Assembly (NCBI GenBank): GCA_023846275.1
Contig: CM043872.1
Span: 24,289,670 to 24,353,669, forward strand
From: Vanilla planifolia
Lineage: Eukaryota > Streptophyta > Magnoliopsida > Asparagales > Orchidaceae
Direction: 5' to 3'
Length of the DNA: 64,000 nucleotides
Positions 48,643 to 62,288 of the stretch are shown in pieces. The translations under genes were made by a program, and so were the position numbers. Each line of letters begins with the position of its first letter. Position 1 is the first letter of the stretch. The notes below the pieces were generated by a model, which was not told the DNA's origin, ran no database searches, and saw only the letters and a program-made list of their open reading frames with translations.

Positions 48643-50946
48643 TTAATAGTTAATTAAAATTATGTAAGTTTCCTTTTTAATCTTTAAATTATCGTATGGA
48701 AAGTATTTGTACGATGCCCCAGATGATATAGTACCATTATCTATAACAAAGAAATCTACACCATATTATACTTATATGATCACATTATCATGTCGTATGA
48801 TCATCTTTACTTTCTATTACTTAACATATTCATTTGATCTAATCTGCAAATTTGATAAAGTTATCTATATAATAAAAATATCGTTTTATATATTCTCATT
48901 CAACAACTTATATTTTAGTATATTTCTTATAATCTTTAAGTACAATGTATATAATTATATTACATGATATAATGAATTCTTTAATGATTGTATCATATGA
49001 TTAATCTTATCATTTTAAAATACTTTATTGTTTCTTTCTCTTTATGTCATCATACCATATGATCCAATTTTATAACTTGAAATCATTCTAATATACCTAA
49101 CTTTTCTTAAATGTAAATAAATCATACATTACATTCAGACACCTATATCATCATATGTAATTAACCCATTACTGCAACAACAAATATGTGCATCGTACTA
49201 GTACAATATAGAATTTTGTTTACTATGATTTATTTTGACAACTATTATACAGCTCAATCAAAAGCTCATTATATTATATGTTGATACCAACATACTTGTA
49301 TGATATACTTTTATAGCGAATTTAACACTTTCTCTTCCTCTTGTAATGAACCTGATATTGTAGAAATAAAAAGTAATTGTAGAATTTAACTTGCTCACAA
49401 TGTTAATCCCATGCCCGTCTCTTCTCGAATAGCACAACAGCTTTAACACCCTTCGATTTTCCTGCTCAAAACCAGTTTACAAGAGCAAGCACTCTCACAT
49501 TCTCACTCTAGAATTTCTCTAGTTAAATATTAAACCATTTTAAAAATGATATTATTTTATATATTTTTTATTGTCACTGCCAAACATTTGAAACTACATT
49601 CCCATCGCTTTTGGTGCAATATTTTCAAAAAAAATTGAATATTTAATAACTTACACATATATCCTCTACTTTTTGATATATGTATGCATTGACATTTAGA
49701 AATTGCATATTAATCCCATTGAAATATGATGTTATTTTATTTATAAATTTATCTTTATCCAATCGATTTTTTATTAAGACAAAATTTATGAAATTATAAA
49801 TCAATGCTAGTGCATCTGATATTTCAATATTTAAAAATCTATCTTTTGTTAACAAGATTTAAACTACATCAAAATTTTTGAAATTATAAATATGCAATGA
49901 GTAATATTTTGATAATTACATTTAGTTTTATATCTTTAAAAATTCATGAAAATATTTTTAAAAATTATGAACTCAATATAATTAAGTTTATCTAAATTTT
50001 TTTAATGATATACTAAAATAATATTTTCTAATAAATTTAAAAATATGATATATTCTACAATATTTTATTATTATTTTAATATTTTTATGTATAAATAACA
50101 TATTATAAAAAATCAACTTAATTTATTTCAATTGTACCTTTTTATACTCATTTTATCTTAATTTCATGATTTATTTATTTATTTTTATCTTGGTTAGAAA
50201 TTGAAAAATGATACATTTTCTCATACAAAATTATATAATTAAATTACACAAAAGTTATATTACTTTTCAAATTCTTTTAAAGTTTTCTGATATCATCAAA
50301 TAATTTGATCATCTTTATCTTTTAAAATATTTATAATAATATTCTTCATATACTTTTGTTCCTCCATTTAATGATCAATTCAAATCCAAGTTGTATAAAA
50401 TTTGTCATATAATCTTTAATAAGTTAAAATTTTATACATGGCTTTCACCACTTTCCATTGGACTCTAACCCCTTTCTCTAGGCATTTATGATTTGTGCGT
50501 CAATTTATTTATTTGCTTATGACTTTCCTTCTTAAGACTTTGATTGTTTTGAAATAGTCATTTGTGTATGATCCTTATCATTTACTTTTAATTAAAGTGA
50601 TAAATAATAAAAATCGCTATTTAAAATTTACTTTTTGCTCTTTAAAATAATGTTTTCTTTATCAATTTAAAAAAATCATACCCTTTGTATATTAAAATTT
50701 TCTTTTTTATATCTTATAACAAAAAATGATAAATATTTAAAATCTATATTTTCATCAAATTTAAATTTCAATCAAATCATAATAAATTCTCACATTAAAA
50801 TTGATTACATTGACATATGTTTTTAAACAAAATCAATTATCATTCACTATAGCTTTATCTGATCAAATAAGTCAACTACATAAACTAAAATAGAAAAACA
50901 CTTACTCTTTTTTTCTCTCTTCCACTTGACTCTCACAAAGCGTATC
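48643..50946. other. AT-rich intergenic DNA, nothing recognised
   Basis: The sequence is over 70% A+T by eye with only short frames. No RNA gene, splice-linked exon or element end was recognised. Confidence 0.5.
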
Positions 50947-51515
50947 TGTCAGCCCCCCACCTTTTACCTGTACCATAGATCACAAAATTAACATCAGAGT
51001 CTCCAAATACATCATCTAAGTGAGGACAAGGAACAAAAACCCAAGGTGGGGACCCGACGGTAAGACAACATCAACTCCCAAAAATCCAAAGTATATTTAT
51101 AAAGGCATGTTTTAAACATTTAATCATACCAAAACTTTCCCTCTCACACATCTTTTGAAAATGACTCTTCTATAGTAGCACCATTCCCATCTCTCGATGT
51201 AGTGGTTTCATGACCTGTGATGTAAGCACTAAATGAGATTTTACACATCTCAGTAGATAAATCACCACAACTAACCAAGTATGAAAAAGAGATATCAAAA
51301 TACCATGAGCAGTGAATATCAATTATATGTATAAAGATAAAATCATACCATATGTCATATATATAAGGTAATGCCAAATAAAAACCATAAAGAAATGCCA
51401 GTTCCTTATATAGTGTGTTATTACCGGGCCCAATTCCCTTTGACGCATTATCCTCTGGATCCAATCATCATCAATAAATGACCTCCAGCCGACATCCAAC
51501 CAAGTACATAATAAT

Positions 51516-51720
51516 AGGCAGATATCTGATCCGAAGATTGATACCCTACGATCCAACACACTGAGCCTAGTGCCACCAGGCAGGTATGGTACCATACCCT
51601 GCGATCCAACACGCTGCGCCTGGTGTAATCATCATGGAGTCATAGCACATAACACTAGGCAGATATCTGATCCGAAGATCGATACCCTGCCATCCCACAC
51701 GCTGAGCCTAGTGGTGAGGA
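51516..51720. repeat. Nested tandem subrepeats inside the solo LTR
   Basis: AGGCAGATATCTGATCCGAA starts at 51,516 and again at 51,656 (period 140). Within the first unit ACCCTACGATCCAACACAC (51,543) recurs as ACCCTGCGATCCAACACGC at 51,596 (period 53). A perfect 16-bp palindrome, GGTATGGTACCATACC, lies at 51,583-51,598. Confidence 0.85.
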
Positions 51721-52386
51721 TAATGTTCTCTGGGAATCCATTTTTTACTATCATTTCCAATCATAATTCCAAACAATTATGCCATATCAAAAGACATTCT
51801 TTCCATATTGTTTCTTTTTTTTATTTCATTATTATACCATGTTATTTCTTCCTTTTCAGCTTTCATGCAAATGCATAAGTAATCCATACCATAATATTTC
51901 TTTCTTTTTATGCCATAAACATATGCAACAATCATAATTCTATAATAGTAAGAAAAACATGTAAAAACACATAATATTGTACTACATCACAGGGTTAGGA
52001 ATTTATCTACCTGGATTTGTTGTACCAAATTTTCTTGTCCACTTCTAATTGATTTTCTTAATGTCCTACAAGCCCATAAATGCAAAAGTAATCAATTTAA
52101 AATATACTTATTAGCCAAAATTACTTTCTAAAAGCTATTTCCAAACAATTACTAAAAATCATAATTTCTTAATTAAATTTCCGATATTTTGGCTTCCGTC
52201 CGTACTTGCCAAAATTTGCTTTTCTAAAAGCTTTCCCAAACATGAAAATCCAAAATCCCGAATTCTTAATTTCGGCTATTTATTTTTGCTGTTTTTTTTT
52301 CCGTCGCGTGGATACTTGCCCGGTTCAGCAGTGCAAACCCGGTCCAAATCCTGGACCGATTTCTTCTATGTTTATTTATTTTTTTT

Positions 52387-52403
52387 CTCTCTCTCTCTCT
52401 CTC
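52387..52403. repeat. (CT)n run
   Basis: A short CT microsatellite in the GC-richer part of the solo LTR. Confidence 0.9.
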
Positions 52404-53108
52404 CTGTACCGGTGAAACCGAACCCTTTCGCCGGCGCTGAATCGGCCGTTTCACGCGCTGAATCGGTCGACTCCAGCTCAGCCTCCGCTCTCTAGGTCTC
52501 TGTCGCTCACCGGAAAGCCTTACACAACCCCGACGACAAAGAAATTATTTCTTACCTTACGGAAATCTTCGCCGGCCGTCACCGTCCCTTGCTGGAATTC
52601 ACGGAAATCCTCGCCGGACGTTACTGTAGAGTGCCGGAACCTCGCTGAGCACGGCGGTCGTCGTCGGAAATCTCGCTCTCGCACAACCTCCCCACAGTCA
52701 ACTGTGCTTTTCAAACGCACCTGGGTTTCGGCTTTTATAATCGCGGTCGAACAAATAAATTCGTAAACCACATTTTTCATATTAACCCTTCATAATTACT
52801 TATTTACACGTTTATCCTCATCCCGGAGAAATAAACCTGCGCCGAAATTCCTACAATTGCATATATACCCATCGCGGCCAACAACTTTAAAATTACAAAT
52901 ATACCTTCCGCCAAAATGAATTGAACTATGCCAACATTTATAAAATTACAAATATATCCTCAATATTACAAATCTATTCAAATCTTTAAAAATTCATAAT
53001 TTATTCCTTAAAACTTCAAAAATTACAAACTAAAAACCGTTAGACTCGTCTCAAAAAGCTCTTTGAACAAAAATAAAATAACGAAAAAAGTAAGACCGTT
53101 ACAGCATC

Positions 53109-56100
53109 ATAATTACTTATAATTATTAATGTCAAAAAAATGTCAGACCATTGTCAAAGATACAATAAACAACTACTTATAATGTAAATTATTATGTATT
53201 TAGATCAATCGTATGCTTGGGTCATAAATACAACATAAAAACGAGTTAAATAATTAGACATGCATGTCATATGTAAGAAATACATAATCGGTTAGTTGAC
53301 ATTTTTTTATTATTCTAAGAAGATTTTATAATTTTTTAATAAGTTTCTCTCACAATTAGTTCACATTTTTTTGAAACCCTTTATGAGATATGTCATTTGG
53401 TAAGTCTCCTCTACTCTCTCAAAACCCATTAAACTCAATTCTTCTTCTATGATATTGATACTAAACTGTTTCTTATCTTTTTATAATATAACCAAATTTC
53501 AAAATTTAATTAATAATTTTTTAAGCATCATAGATTGCATTAATGAAAGATGCTAAGTTGATTTAATAGGTCATATAAAAATTTTTATTTTATTTTATAT
53601 TTTAATTTGATTATGACATACAAGATCATACACATAAGATATTCATAATATTATTATCTTTTTTATATATATTTTATTATTTATGTATATTTTTATTAGA
53701 AAGAATATTTCAATCACTTTGCTTTTGAGTCTAAATTTATAATTATAATGTATTTAACGCTTTACTATCTAATGAATAAAATGAAAATATATTTGTTTGC
53801 TTAGCATTATTTACAATTTTTTTTATTATGCATACATGTACATTTTTAAATCGCAATCTAATCCTTTTAGGTTGTGCTTGAAATATATTCAAATTATCAT
53901 TTAGATTTACCTACATCATTATGGTCAACCTTGTCATTGTTGTCTTTTACATTAGGTCCCATCATAGAAGTTCTTCCTAGTTCTCTGTCAAAATTTTAGT
54001 TTTTTTTTTCACAAACTTCATGTTATGCATTATGTAACAACAAGATTTAAAAGATATTTATATACTATACAATATATCTATTAATAGATCAATGTAATAA
54101 GTGATTAAAATATACACAACATATAAATTGATAAACATATCAAATCATCAATATTTCCAAAATATTATTTTGTAATTTAATCGAATTAAAATGTTAAAGC
54201 ATCTAACCTATCAATGAACAAGCATCAAGGCATATGCATTAAAAGTCTATAGCATATACCTTAAATTAGATATTGTGGTCACAACTATAGTTAAATTATT
54301 GTGAGTAAAGCTTTTCATGAGTTTCACCAAGCTCGATGCTTCTTTATCGTTTTAGCTCAATTAGAAAAATTTTCAAACTAAAAAAAACTTAATTTGGATA
54401 ATATTTTTTTAATTCTTTAATGTAATGCAAAATGCCTCCTGTCATAGATAAAATTTGGACCATTTTTGCTAATTGTATGTTATTGTATCTATATTTTTCC
54501 CAAATTGACAAAAACATGGATTTACTCTACCTCAATATCTAAACTTCAACGGCGTGGAGGTTAATATCCCTTTAAGGTCTTCAATTATTTCTATGGCCAA
54601 TAATGTTTATTTTATATTATCTTTATAAGTAGTTTTAATTGGTTTAATATAGAGAATAAGAAAAAAAAAATCAAACAAACATTTGATTTTTAATTAAGAT
54701 CTTAGTTTGAATTAATTTTTTAAAATATTTTTATCAAAATTATCTTAAAATTTCTTCAATAAACTTTAAAAAAATATTCATAAATCTTTGCCATTTAAAA
54801 AATTGGCATATTTTTTTTAATACTATTTGATATTTTTCATAATTCATGTTTCTTTAAAATTATAAAATAATACCTTTCCTCATGCATCCAAATTATATCT
54901 GCTATTTTATATAATTTTTCTTAACATTTTTTTACATTATTTGATAATTTTTAAAAATTTTTTAAGAAATATTTGTAATAATATTTTCTTATAACTCTCT
55001 TCTTTTATGACCAATCTAAACCCAAATTTGAAGTTAATATAATGATATTTTTAATATAATATTTGTTCCTCATTAATTGATTCCTTTTTAGGTTTTACAA
55101 AATTTATATCATTTGAATTAATAGAAATATATATTCCATTATTTGAAGTTTCCTTTCCTATTTTTAAAATTCTTAATCTCTTTTTTATAATGATTACTGA
55201 TTTTGTTAATTATAAAAAGTTATAATATTTATTTAAATTTTAAAATGAAAAACTCATAAAGGATGATTATAAATTTCCTTTCATTATACAATATAAGCTA
55301 TTTGATTATCAAGTTATGGATCAATTAATTTTTAAATTATTATCAAATTAATCATTTGAAAACTAAAAGCATGATTTATATAGTAGAGCTAGGACAGAAG
55401 TTAGGAAACTTAGTGTTTATGTTTTCTTCATGGCTATGAATTCTAGAGTTAAAGAGGCTTGGGTGAAAGGACCAGAGAATAGTGAAAATTGATGCATTCA
55501 CAAAGTTAAAGAAAGCTCAGATCAATGCTCACATAAAAATAGGGATATGAACTGAACAACAAGAGAACAAAAGATAAAGTGATTAATAACTTCTTTATAA
55601 TGAAAATCTTCTACGTTATATCATTTATATTATTATGATTTATTATCAGTAAAATGATTTTAATGAAAATAATAAAGAAAATACATCATTTTCTAAGATT
55701 AATAATAATTTTTTAAATAAGCAAACAAAATTGCATGCATTTGAAGATGGTTGGACCGTTCCTTTTTCTGCTACCCCTTGTGAAGGAAACTTGATTTACA
55801 GAAGTTGCATGCTTAAAATTTATTTATGATTTAATATTATTTTGAAATTATAAATTTTATTTTATCTTCTAAAAATATTATAACTAATCAATTTTTAATA
55901 TTATAGTTAGTATAACATAGTAAAAATTAATAAAAAAAATGTGAACTAAACTATGATCAAAATGTTCGACTTTCTAAAAAAGTTAAAAAAAATTTTAAAT
56001 CTGGTTTTCTTTAATTTAATTTTCAGAAAAAAGCTTGTAAATGAATCGTCATCGTGGATTTCGTACAAAGAGGCCATAAGAGTTCTCGTCATATTGAATG

Positions 56101-56220
56101 GCCAGCCGGCAGGACCTGGTCTTTGCACAGTTCATTGGAAAGAAAGATCCTTCAACTTGAGTATAATTAATCGTGGGATCAAATTTGTTTAGTAGATCAA
56201 GTTACCTTCATGGCGACAAC
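53109..56220. other. AT-rich intergenic DNA upstream of the PADRE gene
   Basis: No gene is recognised. The frames at 55,946-56,192 on both strands are short and unmatched. The last few hundred bases are likely promoter sequence of the gene at 56,615. Confidence 0.5.
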
Positions 56221-56223
56221 ACA

Positions 56224-56229
56224 TTGACC
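56224..56229 (+). promoter_or_regulatory. W-box-like TTGACC upstream of the PADRE gene
   Basis: TTGACC lies 386 bases before the start codon. TTGAC(C/T) is the known WRKY site, which would fit a stress-induced gene; a six-base match can also be chance. Confidence 0.35.
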
Positions 56230-56527
56230 AAATGTTTCGGTCTTTAGTATGATGGATTCCGTAGGAGGAAATTTTTCTACACATGAATTTAAAGTAATAT
56301 CAACATAAATATTAAATTAATAATCAGATTGTTTGTTTATAATAAACATTTAATATTAAATTTAACAATTATTAATACAGAAACAATACACGGTGGCTAC
56401 AGCTTGTAGGAAACTATTATGAGTAGGCATTTGGAAAGCCCGTCGCTCATTGCGTGGCGAACGTGTCCTTACTATCTCAAAGTTGATTAAATAATAAATA
56501 ATGAGGCATTTAGAATGCCATATTCGC

Positions 56528-56535
56528 TTTATATT
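56528..56535 (+). promoter_or_regulatory. TATA box of the PADRE gene
   Basis: TTTATATT lies about 80 bases before the start codon, followed by CCCCGACTTGG. The spacing leaves a leader of roughly 45-50 bases, which is plausible for a short intronless plant gene. Confidence 0.55.
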
Positions 56536-56614
56536 CCCCGACTTGGTTTCAGAGATTAGAGTAGAGAGCTCAGCGGATATTAAGCACAAGTAAACAACAA
56601 AGATAGAAAGAAAG

Positions 56615-57121
56615 ATGGGGTGTCGTTTCTCGTGTGAGGCATCGGAACCTGCCTGTGGGGTGAGGGTCATAACCATCAACGGCCACGTGGAGCACTTTCA
56701 GCCGCCAATCACGGCGGGGGAGGTGAGCAGGAAGCCGCCTCGGCACGTTCTCTGCTCGGCGGGGCACCTGCTATCGGCCGGAACCGGCCCGCTCCGTCCG
56801 GACGACCGCCTTGAGCCGGGCCGGCTTTACTTCCTCCTACCGGCCTCCGTACTCCAGGCAGGGCCGCTCGAGCTGGCCGGACTAGCCACCCGCCTCACCA
56901 CGCTCGCCCGCTCGGCATCGTCTGTGAGGGCGAAGGCCATCTCCGTCGACCTCGTTGGCCCGGAGGGATCGGATACGACTGCTGATGGAAAGGGGAATCA
57001 ACGGCCTCGTCCGGGCACGTGGCAGCCGGTTCTGTCGACCGTTCGCGAAGTGTCGTTGAGCCGATCCATGGCTTCGGAGTCTACGCCGACACGGTCGAAG
57101 AGCCTCAGCCTTCGAGAATAG
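56615..57121 (+). CDS. PADRE-domain (DUF4228) protein, 168 residues, intronless
   Basis: The domain runs from about residue 15 to 100: RVITINGHVEHFQPPITAGE, KPPRHVLCSAGHLLS, LRPDDRLEPGRLYFLLP, SVLQ, then ELAGLATRLTTLA. These are the hallmark blocks of DUF4228, renamed PADRE for its links to pathogen and abiotic stress and cadmium tolerance, with a disordered C-terminus. The C-terminal 60 residues here are Ser/Arg/Pro-rich and probably disordered (SLSRSMASESTPTRSKS). The N-terminus MGCRFS fits myristoylation at Gly2 with a palmitoylatable Cys3, so membrane attachment is likely. The start has A at -3 and G at +4. The gene is strikingly GC-rich in an AT-rich setting, as some monocot genes are. 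The exact biochemical function of the family is unknown. Confidence 0.92.
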   Translation: MGCRFSCEASEPACGVRVITINGHVEHFQPPITAGEVSRKPPRHVLCSAGHLLSAGTGPLRPDDRLEPGRLYFLLPASVLQAGPLELAGLATRLTTLARSASSVRAKAISVDLVGPEGSDTTADGKGNQRPRPGTWQPVLSTVREVSLSRSMASESTPTRSKSLSLRE

Positions 57122-57620
57122 ATGTTTGCTCTGTGGTCGATCCACGCGTGTGGAATGGTTCGCACATGTTATGTCCAGTTTTTGTTGTTCATAACTGATT
57201 ATTTCAAGGTTAAAAACAAATTTAGTGATTATGCTATATAAATTTAGATAAAACTATCTTTGACCTATTTTGACTTTTTCATAATCGATTATTTTAGTAT
57301 ACAAATTATCTCGTTGCCGAACATTTCTTCTTTCATTGACTATTGTTTCTTTACAACTAAAGAACTCTGATTTTTCGAAGGGTTTTTTCTCCAGGGTCTC
57401 TTTCACTGTGAATTGGGCCTTCCCCAACGACTTTCCAGCTCTTCTTTCATTGACAATTGCAAGAGACATAACCAATTAATTGAACTATTATAAATAATTT
57501 TTAAGTTTCTTTTATAAAAAAAAAGTTCATTCAATGCATAAGATTACAATATACTTTAGTGATCCATTTTTTAATTAGTGTGATCATATTTCATTAAGAT
57601 CTTGTTAGTTTACAAACGAT
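57122..57620 (+). other. 3' flank of the PADRE gene
   Basis: This is probable 3' UTR and AT-rich DNA. A direct repeat CTTCTTTCATTGAC occurs at about 57,328 and 57,438. The minus-strand 73-codon frame across it is unrecognised. Confidence 0.45.
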
Positions 57621-57639
57621 GATTATTTGATCCAATTTT

Positions 57640-57745
57640 GAACTAGTTGGCTGGTAAGTACAATTATCCTATGTAATCCCAGGTAACTGTTCGATTCGAA
57701 AGAATTTGCTTGAACTACAGTATGATCTAGATACCCCGATTTTGT
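57640..57745 (+). mobile_element. Possible tRNA-like SINE head
   Basis: A box-A-like TTGGCTGGTAAG (about 57,647) and a box-B-like GTTCGATTCG (about 57,688) are spaced as in tRNA-derived SINEs. No poly-A/T tail or target duplication could be set, so this may be an old fragment or chance. Confidence 0.35.
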
Positions 57746-57759
57746 CTTTAAGAAAATTA

Positions 57760-60700
57760 ATTTTAAATAAAGAAACAAAATATTTTTATATTTATGCGGA
57801 AATATATTAAAATAAATAATATATTGCAACATAAGGTTTTCGTTATTTTAAAGATTTGAAAGTTTCTTGATTCTCCAACTCACCAAATGGAACCGATTAT
57901 GAGGACAGTTTTATTAAATTCGACAAAAAAAAAAAAAAAAACAACCCTTCCAAATGGCAGCATCATCAAAGCCGAGCGCTGCAAAATAATATATATATAT
58001 ATATAACATTATTTTTACTAAAAACTAAAAATTACATTAATTATTTATCATATCAATTATTTCATTAAAAATTTTTATAAGAAAATATTTAAAAAATATA
58101 AAACGTTTTATATCAATTAAAATAATACTTTTTAGGTATAATTTTAATTTCTCAATTTAATATCTAACAATAATTACCAAATTGAGTCTAGAATATATAA
58201 CATTTATATGAAAGAAAAATTCACTAATTATTATTTCAAACGTTGTGTAATTTTAGGAAATATTATTAATATAAATTGCAAGTAAAATGGAATTCATTTT
58301 TAATACTATATACATAAATTATATAAGTCAAAAAATAATTTTTTATTATTTTATTTTCTTTTTTTTTATCACCTTTTTATTTGCTTCACCTTATTTACCA
58401 TCTCACATAACAATTGATATGATTAACTTAAATTAACATTATCAATATTATCAAATATTATTTTTTTTATAAAAAATGTTTAACTATATTAGCTAATATT
58501 ACATTAGCTTATACTCACAATAACATATCTTTTTTCTATGTCTCATCTTCGTTAGTTAGATTAAGAATTTTTTAATCATGTTATCTTCATTGATTTTCAA
58601 CAACTACTCATTATCATCTATCACTTATCACCACTAGCTAATCATCACCATTAGTCTTATCTTTTATTATAAGTTAAGTTAGACATCATAAATACAAATT
58701 TATATTAGATATAAAAGTGGATTAAATTTGACAAATTTGTATTAGTCAAAAAACAACAAACATAATATCTATTTTAAATTTGATAACAATGTGTTAATCG
58801 AATTGTATTATTCCCAAGCCATCATTACTCATTTCAAACATGGATTAGGATATATTATTACAAAAACTCATATAATAGTTATATGATATTCATCTTAATT
58901 TCATATCTCTTAGGTGTTTATCTATTTTTGAATTAAGATGTCATAACATAACAGCAATTATACTTACCCTTTTAACAATTGTGGTAAAGATTGTTTTTAT
59001 AAATAACAAGCACAACAATTCAAATGAAGTCTTAGCTATAAAAAGATTAAATGAAAGACATTTGGCATAAGCAACCGTTAGACATCAAAACGCTAAATTT
59101 ATCATACAATGTACAAACATTAGGGATAAGGCAAACAACAAGAATGCTGAAATCGGGTCACAATCAAGCTAATAAGCTTCTAAAATTATTCATATTAAAA
59201 TTATAAACTGAACATATCTCTTTTTCAAATGATTTAATCATCTTTTTGTGTAATGGTATTAATTAATTAAAAAAGGATAGAGAAAAATTTCATGTACTTA
59301 TATTCTTTTATTGATTAATAAATATTCATCTTAGTCCACTCTTTACTCTAAGAAGATCAGAATGAATATCAAGTGCTGTTATTTAAGAAATCCCTCCGAA
59401 TTTGATAAATCATAAAATATTTATTAAACCATTAAAATAAAATAAAAATACTGCTGTTGTTGTTGTTATGCACAATGATTAAGAAACCTTACAGCTGCTT
59501 AGTAAGAGAATAGTTTTAATGGTAAGTTTTGTGACAGTGAGGTAGATAATAACAATGGTTTGAAATATCGACATATGTCAAAAGTCTGTTGATCTTTAAC
59601 GATAATTTGAATCGATATAGCAAATCATGAAAGTTTTATTTATAAGCAATTTTTTTAATAGATTATAAAGAATGTTCATAACAATTTAATTAAATCTTTT
59701 ATATTGTTCTTCGAAAACAAAGGGCAACGACTTGAAGTGCTCTCCATTGCTTCAAACAGCTAATGACTTTACTTCAGTTGTTCTTCTTTCAGTTTTAACA
59801 ATAACTGGAAAGCTAAACAAGCTAATACACAACTCAGATTTAGTACAAGCAAAACCATACAGAGTTAAACATCCAATATTTGATTTCAAATCACAAAAAT
59901 ACACCCATATGATGAGAATGTGAAATAACATTTTAGATAAACTATACTAAAGTTCAAATATTCAAATGATAATTTATAAAGTACTTAAAAAATTGATGAA
60001 AAATAATTCATATCTTTAGAAGACCTATCATCATTGAAAGACAAACAATAAAATTTTTTTAAGTAATTGCTGATCAAAATTGTATTTTATAAAATACATA
60101 ATAAATATTAACATTGAATTATTCTCATAGTGAGATATGCTTAGGATTTTCATAATAAATTTCTTCAAAATGTTAAATAAATGAATATTTAATCATCTAG
60201 CATCTACAAATCATTCAAATTGAAGTTACAATATCAAGTAAAAAATGTACTTAGGGATACAGATGTATAAAAAAATCACAAAGTTTTTTTTGCCAACAAG
60301 TTGCTTTTTATTAATAATCACAATGATAATTATTGTGGGATATTTTTCAAGCAATGAACGATGATAAGACCCATACCACAAACTCACAAATCAACCATCC
60401 ACGTCATATTACTAAAAATAAAGATCATCTTGTAAAATTTTAAATGATGAATCAAAACTTTAAGAAAGGAAGGGAACAAAATATAAATCTATAAAAAATA
60501 AATAATTGTGATAATGAATGATTTTATGATTTTTTTAGATTTTTAGTGGATTACTAATTTCTCTAAAAAACCCATACAGTGGATAAAAAGTAATTACAAG
60601 TCTTAAAAAAGAGAGACAAACTTAAGATGGAGTTATTGTATTTTGTTAACAACTAACTTGGGAACTCAAGCCCTTGAAGCTAGAAGCAACGGATTCAACA

Positions 60701-61580
60701 AGACCACAAGTTTTCTTTGTTAATCATGGAAGAGAGAAGGAATGATGTAGGACATATTTAGATTTCTATCAATATCTAAATTAAAGATTATAATACTGAA
60801 TATACTCAATAGACTATTAAAAAAATATAAAAAAGATATTATATAATAATCAGAGTTTTCTGATGTGATATTTTAGAACTATTCAAAAATTAATGTTCCA
60901 AAATTATAGTACAAATTATTAAGTTGAGTATGCAACAACTCCTTAATCATTAAGCATAAAATCTAGTAAAAAAAGGTTTTTGTCATATCTAAATTCACAC
61001 ATAAAATGAAAAGTTTTAGCAAACTCTATGTAGAATACTCTAATAGAAAAAAATAACTTTAATTTTAAATTAATATTTATAAAATAAAAGTTATTGAAAA
61101 AATAACTCTTTTGACGATGATGTAGATGTTGGTAGAAACAATAATTTGTTTGGTTACCAGCTCTCCCGGTGGAATGTCTCTTACATTTGATCCGTATCTC
61201 TTACAAGAGATTTGATTGTCAGCTTTTTCGATAAAATGTCTCACAGCTTAAATTATTGCCTCTTATAAGAGAAGTTGGAATATCTCGAATTAAGGTTGAA
61301 TGCACACATTTTGTTCAAAATGTGGAATCAAACAAACTAAATAAATTTCATTTTATCATTTTCTCATTCTCCAATATGATGAACATCCCTATTTATAAAG
61401 ATTTTTAAATGTTCATCACTAATTTTTTCAAAAATAAAAAATTATAAAAAAACTGCTAAATTAATTGAATTAAGTTTTTAAATAGATTGTTTGTTTTGGA
61501 CAGTAGTAATGATGACTGACGAAACAGTTGAGTAAAATTGTCCTTGTGCGAGTAGAGGTCTCGACGCGTTTGTTTCGGGT
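57760..61580. other. AT-rich intergenic DNA without recognised genes
   Basis: Poly-A, (AT)n near 57,988-58,005 and short frames only. The 63-codon frame at 59,732-59,923 lies in slightly less AT-rich DNA but matches nothing I know. Confidence 0.5.
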
Positions 61581-62288
61581 TTCAAGTTGGCACGATTTAG
61601 GTAGAAAGTGATGTAAATCGTGTGAGAACAACGCACAAGAGGGGAGGTGTGAATTATACTTTTCACTAAAATTTAGATTTAGAAAATTCTTTCAATTAAA
61701 AAACGTTTGTAAATAAATTGTGAAATAAAAACGAAAAATGCAATAATAAGACAAACAAAAAGGAAGACAAAGATTTTAGGTGGTTCGGCCAAACCCGTGC
61801 CTACATCCACCCTCGATCAACCCGATCGGGCTTCCACTAACCACTCCCTTTTGCCAAAGCCGGTAGGGGTAAACCAAGTACAACCGGTGCTCCAACGAGA
61901 CACCAAAAATCCGAACAAATCCGGCTACAATAACGCATACAAAATGTTACCGAATGATGCAACGAAATGTGGAAGAAAGCTGTTGAAATTTGAGAAGAAG
62001 GTTGAGCCCGTAGCTCCCACAAGTATGCCAATTGTTGCTCTCGGTTTTGGCATTTTCCTTAGTTTTTGAAGCTTTTTGCAAGTGGATTCATCAACACCAT
62101 AATTTGTAAAATGTCCTATATATATAGTCCACCAAAAAGCAATTCCAAACGGCTAGAAAAACGGTAAAAAAAGAAACCGGAAAATAGCCGTTGCCGGAAG
62201 CCCGAAAAGGAAGAAGAAGAGCAGCAGCCGTCCGATCCCACTTCAAGAATGGACGGCTGGATGGACTTCACGGCATGATCATTTCTAG

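Larger units (their letters stand above)
50947..53103. mobile_element. Probable solo LTR, about 2.16 kb
   Basis: The block starts TGTCAGCCCCCC and ends AAGACCGTTACA, so it has the TG...CA ends of an LTR. The five bases on each side are GTATC and GCATC, a target duplication with one mismatch. No coding domains lie inside. The GC-richer core (52.2-52.85 kb) and the pyrimidine run are typical of long plant LTRs. This is most likely what is left after the two ends of a retrotransposon recombined. The family is not identified (a Gypsy-like long LTR is likely) and the age is moderate to old. Confidence 0.55.

Noticed and set aside
56882-57145. Minus-strand frame opposite the PADRE gene
   Set aside because: It is a shadow of GC-rich coding DNA; the plus frame has the complete family domain.
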